From Hygrocybe punicea (taxonomy: Eukaryota > Basidiomycota > Agaricomycetes > Agaricales > Hygrophoraceae), in NCBI GenBank assembly GCA_963556145.1, contig OY744462.1, forward strand, positions 6,138,001-6,202,000: a stretch of 64,000 nucleotides of DNA, written 5' to 3'. Each line of letters opens with the position of its first letter. The stretch's first letter is position 1. The notes beneath the pieces were generated by a model. That model worked only from the letters and a program-made list of their open reading frames with translations. It was not told the origin of the DNA and did not search any database. This document shows, piece by piece, positions 58,039 to 64,000 of this stretch. A program made the translations under genes and the position numbers.

Positions 58039-58271
58039 CCGTCAATATTCTTATATTGCTCGTCACCCGACACCCAACCCGTGGTACCCGACAATGTCGG
58101 CTTCGTCGGCTTAGACAGTCTCAATAGATAGTAGTAGTTTTATACGGCAGCTTTCTCCTCTTTGTCTCTTACCACTTTACTAAAGCTTGCTAACTATTCC
58201 ACCATCACTTCTATGCTGACAACCCCAGGTTAGGATCTTTATGCCATAGCCACCCCAACCTCGCCACTACA
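58039..58271 (+). repeat. LTR A, right piece
   Basis: It continues 45255-45586 and matches 4310-4533 of LTR A (CGTCACCCGACACCC to CCCCAACCTCGCC), ending CACTACA. The next 4 bp are gtgg. Confidence 0.82.
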
Positions 58272-59865
58272 GTGGGGCCATGGCAATGGTGACAGGAAAG
58301 CCTGAGCCCATCAGTGCATTCCCAAATGGGTTATTGCCATATTTAGGACACTACTACATTACTAGTATATGCTACTAATAACTACTAATAAGACTTATAT
58401 ACTGAGGCTAGGTGGAGACTGATTTATGGCCGGATCATGGTTTTCAGACTTTAGAGCCTTATAATAGTGGTTGAGACATGTGTTCAACCACTATTATAAG
58501 GCTTGTAGTGTGGGAAGGTCAGGTGGAGTGCAGACATCACATCACATGTGTGACTGTCATATCCATCTTGTAAATTGTTGTGTTGACATTTACAGATATG
58601 CATTCCATTATTTACCATGAATCAGAACATTGTGCAATTCCAGTTATCTAAATACAGTATTTGCACACAGGGATTGTGCAGGTGCAATTACACATTATTT
58701 GGTCTCCAGACATTCTGAACATTGCTTTGTGCCTCAAAATGTGAAGAAGAAATAGTATACAATTTTGCCTGCACTAGCTGGCAGCGAGTGGGTGGGCAAT
58801 GAGTGGGCCCAATAACATGCATGTGGGCAGCGAGTGGGCAATGGGTGGACAATGAGTGGGCAATGAGTGGACGATGTGTGGGTGATGGGAGTGTACAATC
58901 ACTTTAGTTCTGACAGAATCATAACTTTTGATAACTACCAAAATGGTACATTTTGATATCCACTAATCACACCACTTCAGTTGTCCTTCTTGAAAGTAAT
59001 GGAGTAAAGATGTCTGTGGCACTGCTCTGTAAGTTTTGCGCTTTCAGGACAGAATGGATTGGCGCTTGGACAGCTTCTGTCAGGTGGCAACGCCAAGGCT
59101 GCATGATATGCCACAGGTACATAGTTGCTGGCGATGAAGGTGACCTGAATAGCTCTGCATCTCAAGTCAGCAGTAATATTCTTCCTCGTGAAGAATACTG
59201 GTGCCCGACACTAGAGTGAACCCAAGCCTGAAGCTTGAAGCTTCATTGATTATCTGCGGGCTGTGGCTCTCATGTAGAGGAAAATAAGTGTGGATAAAAA
59301 GGGGCAGAGTGAGACAGTGCAGTAAGCATGATGGTAAGTGGTAGATAGCTGAAACAGGAGTATGCAAGGGACTCCAAGGATTAGCCAGTGGATGGCTGAG
59401 GAGTCAGCAGTGGTGACTTGATATTCTGCGGAGTTTCTTCGAGCATGATTAGACTATAGTAAATATATTATTTAAACCCAATTAAATTAAATATTTTTAT
59501 TCAATCAAAATTATAAATTTTAGTTTTCCTTTAAGTGATGCCTAAATTTGGACTAGCAAACATGAGTAAACTCAAATCTAAATGATACTTTCCCTCTACA
59601 ATTTAGTACTGATAATTATTTTGATTGCAGGACTGATCTAAAGGCAAGAGAAAACAATTAATTTAGACATTTATTTATTCATGACTTACATTCAATATTT
59701 AGACTTGGCCTAAATGTAAATCTAAAGATTATATTTTGCTGCTAACTTTAGAAATACCTTTAGATCCCGACTAAATGTTGAAAGTCCTGATGTGTATACT
59801 GATGTGTTTGTCCTTGTGTACTCAGAAGGCTCATTCACTTTTCTGCTAATGTGTAGCCAGAACCC
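58272..59865. other. Non-coding region with hairpin and tandem repeats
   Basis: A perfect 19-bp inverted repeat with a 9-bp loop lies at 58456-58502. Imperfect GAGTGGGCAAT repeats lie at 58790-58875. Sequence from 59460 to 59790 is AT-rich with CTAAAT and TAAATGT phrases. No gene was recognised. Confidence 0.5.
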
Positions 59866-60393
59866 TTGCTAGCATGCAGGGGATATCAGACCAGTAAACA
59901 TGACCTAATTCTGGGAAAAGAGCGGTGGAACAATAGAGATACAGCGAGAATTGTGTTGTATGTACAAAATGAGGCAACTTCTTCCTGCGCCGTCCACCAT
60001 GGCAACAAGGAGATACGAAGGGTTCTCCATTTTCCGACTCCGAGACCTTTTTTGAGACTCCGCCGACCTTCGAGACCTAAAAGGTCTCACGTGCAAGAGT
60101 GCAAAACGGCAGTTTTGGTGACGAGAGCAAGGCCATATGCAGGGACATCGACCAGAAGCTGTGTGAAGAGTAAACAGAAGTTGGAAAGGCCACGGTAACT
60201 CATAAATTGATGATGGATAGATACAAAAAGGCAGCTACCAGTATAATACAATCAATGTGAAATGCTAGGCCTGGGGGGGAAGAAAATGAAAAGATGGAAT
60301 TGCTCCCGAGCAATCGAGGTTTGGCGACGGATGAACGGCGTATATATCAGGGTGCATGGAGGTGTTGAACCTCCAGTCTTCATCTGCTCGGAA
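59866..60393. other. Spacer downstream of the DDE-like gene
   Basis: No supported gene. It may hold the 3' end of the element that carries the gene to its right. A GAGAC/GTCTC-rich patch lies near 60030-60090. Confidence 0.4.
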
Positions 60394-63300
60394 TCACTCA
60401 TTGCGGAGTGCATCGAGACGCAGATAGTCAGCACCTTCAATGGTCACCAGGAGCTCCTTGGGCGTGAACGGCATCTGCAAATTGAATAATTTGAAAGCTG
60501 GGATTTGGTTTGGCAAGATGACAGTGCGTCGGGCAAGCATACGTGCAAATGCCTCATACTCAGCAGGTATGTCGGAAGGCTTTGCTTTTTCGATGACAAA
60601 TTTTTCATAGACAATCGTGAGAGCTTTCAGGAACTCGATTGGGATGAACTGAGTGCCGGAAATGAATATGCCAGTAGGCTGGGGCCATTCAGGTAGCTGC
60701 TCGCCGGTTTTTGAAGTCGACTGCACTCCGTCAGCACAAACACCTCTCCGGTGGTTCTCCGGGGATCCACTGGGGCCAGGGAACATTATCGTTCGACAAC
60801 GTGCACATGTTGCAGGTTTTCGCTAAGGAATAAAATGAGTGTTAAAATGGGATAATCATTCAAGATATACCTTAAGTCGTCCCGGCCCATCATCTTTCAC
60901 TAGTGCAACTACCCCACAATGAAGTTTCCAGAACATCTCCGTACCACTAGATCTCGCTATTGAACATGTAGGCAACTTAGATCATGAAATAGATGCTATT
61001 ATATACACACATACCATTGTAGTTATTCTTGAGAATCCGATCTGCAATGACAAGTTCGATTTCGGCAAGTTTGTCCATCAAAGCCCACGGATTCTTGAGG
61101 ACAGTGTCTAGGTGCCCGGCTTGCTGGAGACGGTTATTGTACTCATTGGTAGCGCGAATCCAGCGGGTGCTGGTCATGCTGTAGGTAACCCATTTGTATT
61201 CTGCACGGAGGTCCATAAAAAGATGGAATTCATGTCCTGTTGCGATTTTAAGAGCCCGAACATCAAGATTTGTTGCCAAAGAGAAGAATTGCTCTGAGCG
61301 TGTTAGCTTTGCACCATCAGGCACTGCAGGAAGTGGGAGAGGTCGTATGAGGTGAGAAGGGACTGCCATGGGCAATGATGATGTGGAACCTGGAACCGAA
61401 GCTTTCAACGAGGGTTCCTTCAATGGTGACATGCGCCGCAGGAAGAAATTCTGGAAGACCGGTGGAAGATCTGTTGGAATCCTCTACATGTCATGATTTG
61501 ATTGGTGAGTGTTCGGCATGAGGCATCAGATAAGGACTCACCTTCACCTCTGGACTAAGTTCCATCCTCCCTCTCTTATGCGGTGTTGCATCACCAAGTA
61601 CTGATGATGCTCTTCATTTTGCAGGTGTGGAATCCTGTCCTCTGGTAGTCACTTCGGCATCGACAGATTCGATCGACTCCGTTGCCCCCTCTTGCTTTTG
61701 CTCGATTCCTAGATCCTGGATATCGTCGTCAAAGGTCACTTCATCATCAACATTAGATAAATCAAAGAAATCTTCATCTTCCTCCTCTTTCTTGGGCTCA
61801 AACAAACCTCCATAGGTGGCCGCATATGTGGAATCAATCACACCAAATTTTTCATCACTCTTCACATCTGGTAATGTCGGGAGAGGCTGGAGATTTGCAG
61901 ATATGGATCGGCGCTTCTCAATCAACGAGTTCCACAGGTGAGCAGTGAAATTTGCAAGCCGAGTGTGATGAGATTCATAGATTGATGAGACGAAGGCAGA
62001 TGGTGGGCGATAACGGCCTGCGCTGGCAATCCGGATATTGCGTCGGAGGACAAAGTCATGGCTTAGCGCAGAGAACATGACAATACCGCTCGTGTAAGCA
62101 TGCTGAAGACTATTCCAACCTTTGTGAGAACCTTCAATTCGACTACCATCGCATGGTATGTCATCTCTCCGCCGAGCTAAGCACCCTTTTCGTACATGAT
62201 CCATTTGATCTTTGTGAACCTGATTGATATTTTAGTTCAAAATTACTCAGTGTTCAAGCGAGACGCACCTTAGATGCTGCTGGTGACCATATACCCTTCT
62301 CCGCATACTTCTCATATGCCAGCTGTAGTTTCCTTGCTTGCTCGTCTTTTGACCAATATGTAGCTGGATTTTTTCTAGATGCTCGTGTCTTCAAGATTGC
62401 ATCAACGATATCATTTGCAACACTCTTCCGATAGGCATTTTTCGCTCCACCACTAAGGCATCCGAGGTACCTGGAATTGAGGTGAGCCCGATATATTGTG
62501 TTCGAAAACTTTGCATACCTCTTCATAAAGTGATACACATCCAGCACTACATCTACCCCAGGGAGACATCGAGTGATTTCACCACGAACATGGCAACAAT
62601 TGTCAGCAACAACAATTTCAGGATAAGGTTCACCTGTAACTTCACATCTCTTTTTCAGACCGGTTAAGACTTCCCCGATCTCTGCATTGGCCTGGCTTTG
62701 GCAATACCGCTGTGGGTGCAAAATGGCACATCAGTTTTTGTTGCGGTGAGTGGTTCACGGTCAACCTACCCAAGCTACAATCTCATTACCTTCGTTGACG
62801 ATATCAAGCAGGCATTTGAGGGGGTTTATCCGGATCTTTTTCGAGTTTGCGACAGAAGCTTTTGAAGCACATCGGAATGTATGATCCAGTGACAGACTAA
62901 CCGCTGATGACTTTTGTCAGGCTCGACTACTAGTAAGATGGTGTGAGGCAGTGCATACCTGTCAAGGAACGTACATAATCATCGGACTCCTGTTCTCGGG
63001 TACGTTGGCTATACTCTAGGTAAACCTCACTGATCATGTCTTCGCTAATTGACTTGTTGCTGTACGCATATCCAGTATTTTGTGCATCATCATCTGATCC
63101 ATGGACTCGGAATGGCTTGAGCAAAAGAGGTTGCAGTGGTGTTTGTTGGCGTGACTGAAAGGCTTGAAGGTATTCAAGAAATAGTTTGCGATGTTCGAGT
63201 AAGTGGAACTCTATTCTCAACAAATTTTTAGCGCTAAAATCAAGATTATGGAAATGACATACGCTTTATATGTGTCGCCAATCCCGCAGAAGTCTCTGAA

Positions 63301-64000
63301 GGCCGCAACTCAATGATGAAGTCAAATAGTTCACGGGTCACGGCACATCGTTTGAAGAAGTGTGGAATACCTCCTGGAACGCAAATAGTAAGCTTGTGCC
63401 AATGTTGTGACCATATTGCTAAGTACGTGGAATTTGCCAGTGCTCCCATTTTTCCCAGAAAAGAGTATTCGTCGTGGAAACACAAAACTGCCCATCAGCC
63501 TGGCATGTCTTACACCGCAACTGAAACCCAAGAGCAAACTCTTCTTCATTAACACCATGAACATCTCGGGATCCTTTCGCATTCCACCCATCCCAGTGCA
63601 CGTCATCAGAAGCACAGCGAGGACAGCATGTTAGTTCAGGGAAGTAGAATGGGTGGATTATATTCAACGGCTTGAGGTGAGCAATGACAGGATCAATGTT
63701 GGGTGCCCCTTGACGCTTTTGATGATAAAGATATGGCGGAGGGACAAACCGAGGGCCAAGGAGGGGAATACACTTATCGAGAGGCTGAGGGACGGTGCCC
63801 TTTGATGCATTCCCATGTACTTGGGTCTTTGCATGGACAAAATTGACATATTCGACAACGTTGCCTTCCCATTCCAACTGATCTGGTATGAAAGGCTGGT
63901 CGCCCTTGTTCTTGGACCAACTCTTGACTCGGGCTGAAACCTATCAGATGGTGAGTGATCTAACATCAATGCCATATAAATCCACATACTGCTTGCTTCC
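60394..64000 (-). CDS. DDE-transposase-like multi-exon gene (runs off the right edge)
   Basis: Consecutive coding blocks on the minus strand are joined by short introns, so exon limits are approximate. Block 63940-63419 has a zinc-ribbon-like CCPRC with a later CKTC. Block 63400-63246 has GGIPHFFKRCAVTRELFDF. Block 63223-62940 has LEHRKLFLEYLQAF. Block 62900-62254 has LSLDHTFR, VVADNCCHVRGEIT and VLDVYHFMKRYAKF, which look like two catalytic Asp motifs of a DDE nuclease. Block 62204-61614 has GSRIEGSHKGWN and an acidic tail. Block 61432-61020 has HEFHLFMDLRAEYKW. The last block 60830-60394 has CARCRTIMFPGP and LPEWPQPTGIF. I know similar multi-domain proteins from mushroom genomes but cannot name the superfamily securely. 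No frame-breaking stop was seen inside the blocks. Confidence 0.65.

Overview
The window looks like a repeat-dense, gene-poor tract of a fungal nuclear genome, most likely an Agaricomycete (basidiomycete). The evidence is 50-55 bp GT-AG introns, Ty3/gypsy, LINE, PIF/Harbinger, pogo and hAT-type elements of kinds familiar from mushroom genomes, and a GAL4-type Zn2Cys6 motif. I found no host housekeeping gene, rRNA, tRNA or CRISPR array. Nearly every base belongs to mobile DNA, much of it nested.

Left part (1-9.3 kb): the 3' half of Ty3/gypsy copy A1 (pol, an antisense accessory gene, the 3' LTR), a pogo-type transposase tail, a two-gene PIF/Harbinger element (transposase and a convergent Myb/SANT-like gene), and a near-perfect 0.5 kb palindrome. 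From 9.3 to 10.2 kb lies a solo LTR (family C).

10.36-23.90 kb: a complete second gypsy (family B) with 833-bp LTRs (LTR D), interrupted by three later insertions: a hAT-like element, a short-LTR TRIM-like element and a solo LTR A. Taking out the first two on paper restores one gag frame. 24.4-29.1 kb: two inverted C LTRs and a non-autonomous TIR element (family E). 29.1-34.9 kb: a decayed LINE with a hAT MITE sitting in the ORF1/ORF2 overlap. 34.9-45.3 kb: mosaic of LTR fragments (F, G, D, C), a reversed fragment of B, a second E copy and the ORF1 amino end of a LINE. 45.3-58.3 kb: a four-level nest in which LTR A is split by a TRIM-like element, which is split by complete gypsy A2 (46771-57492, TSD gcgg), whose gag-pro is split by a hAT-like element. 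Right edge: a multi-exon DDE-transposase-like gene on the minus strand.

The most notable signal is an intron-containing gene carried antisense between pol and the 3' LTR in both gypsy families. It has three or four exons: an N-terminal segment, a charged coiled coil, a Zn2Cys6-like cluster opening exon 3, and a C-terminal helical tail. It is intact in both A copies although their pol genes carry stops. A second signal is that LTR-element target duplications are 4 bp with a central CpG (NCGN) wherever they can be read, allowing for CpG-to-TpG decay. Internal stops in the elements are mostly TGA or TAG/TAA explainable by C-to-T change, several proven by comparing copies.
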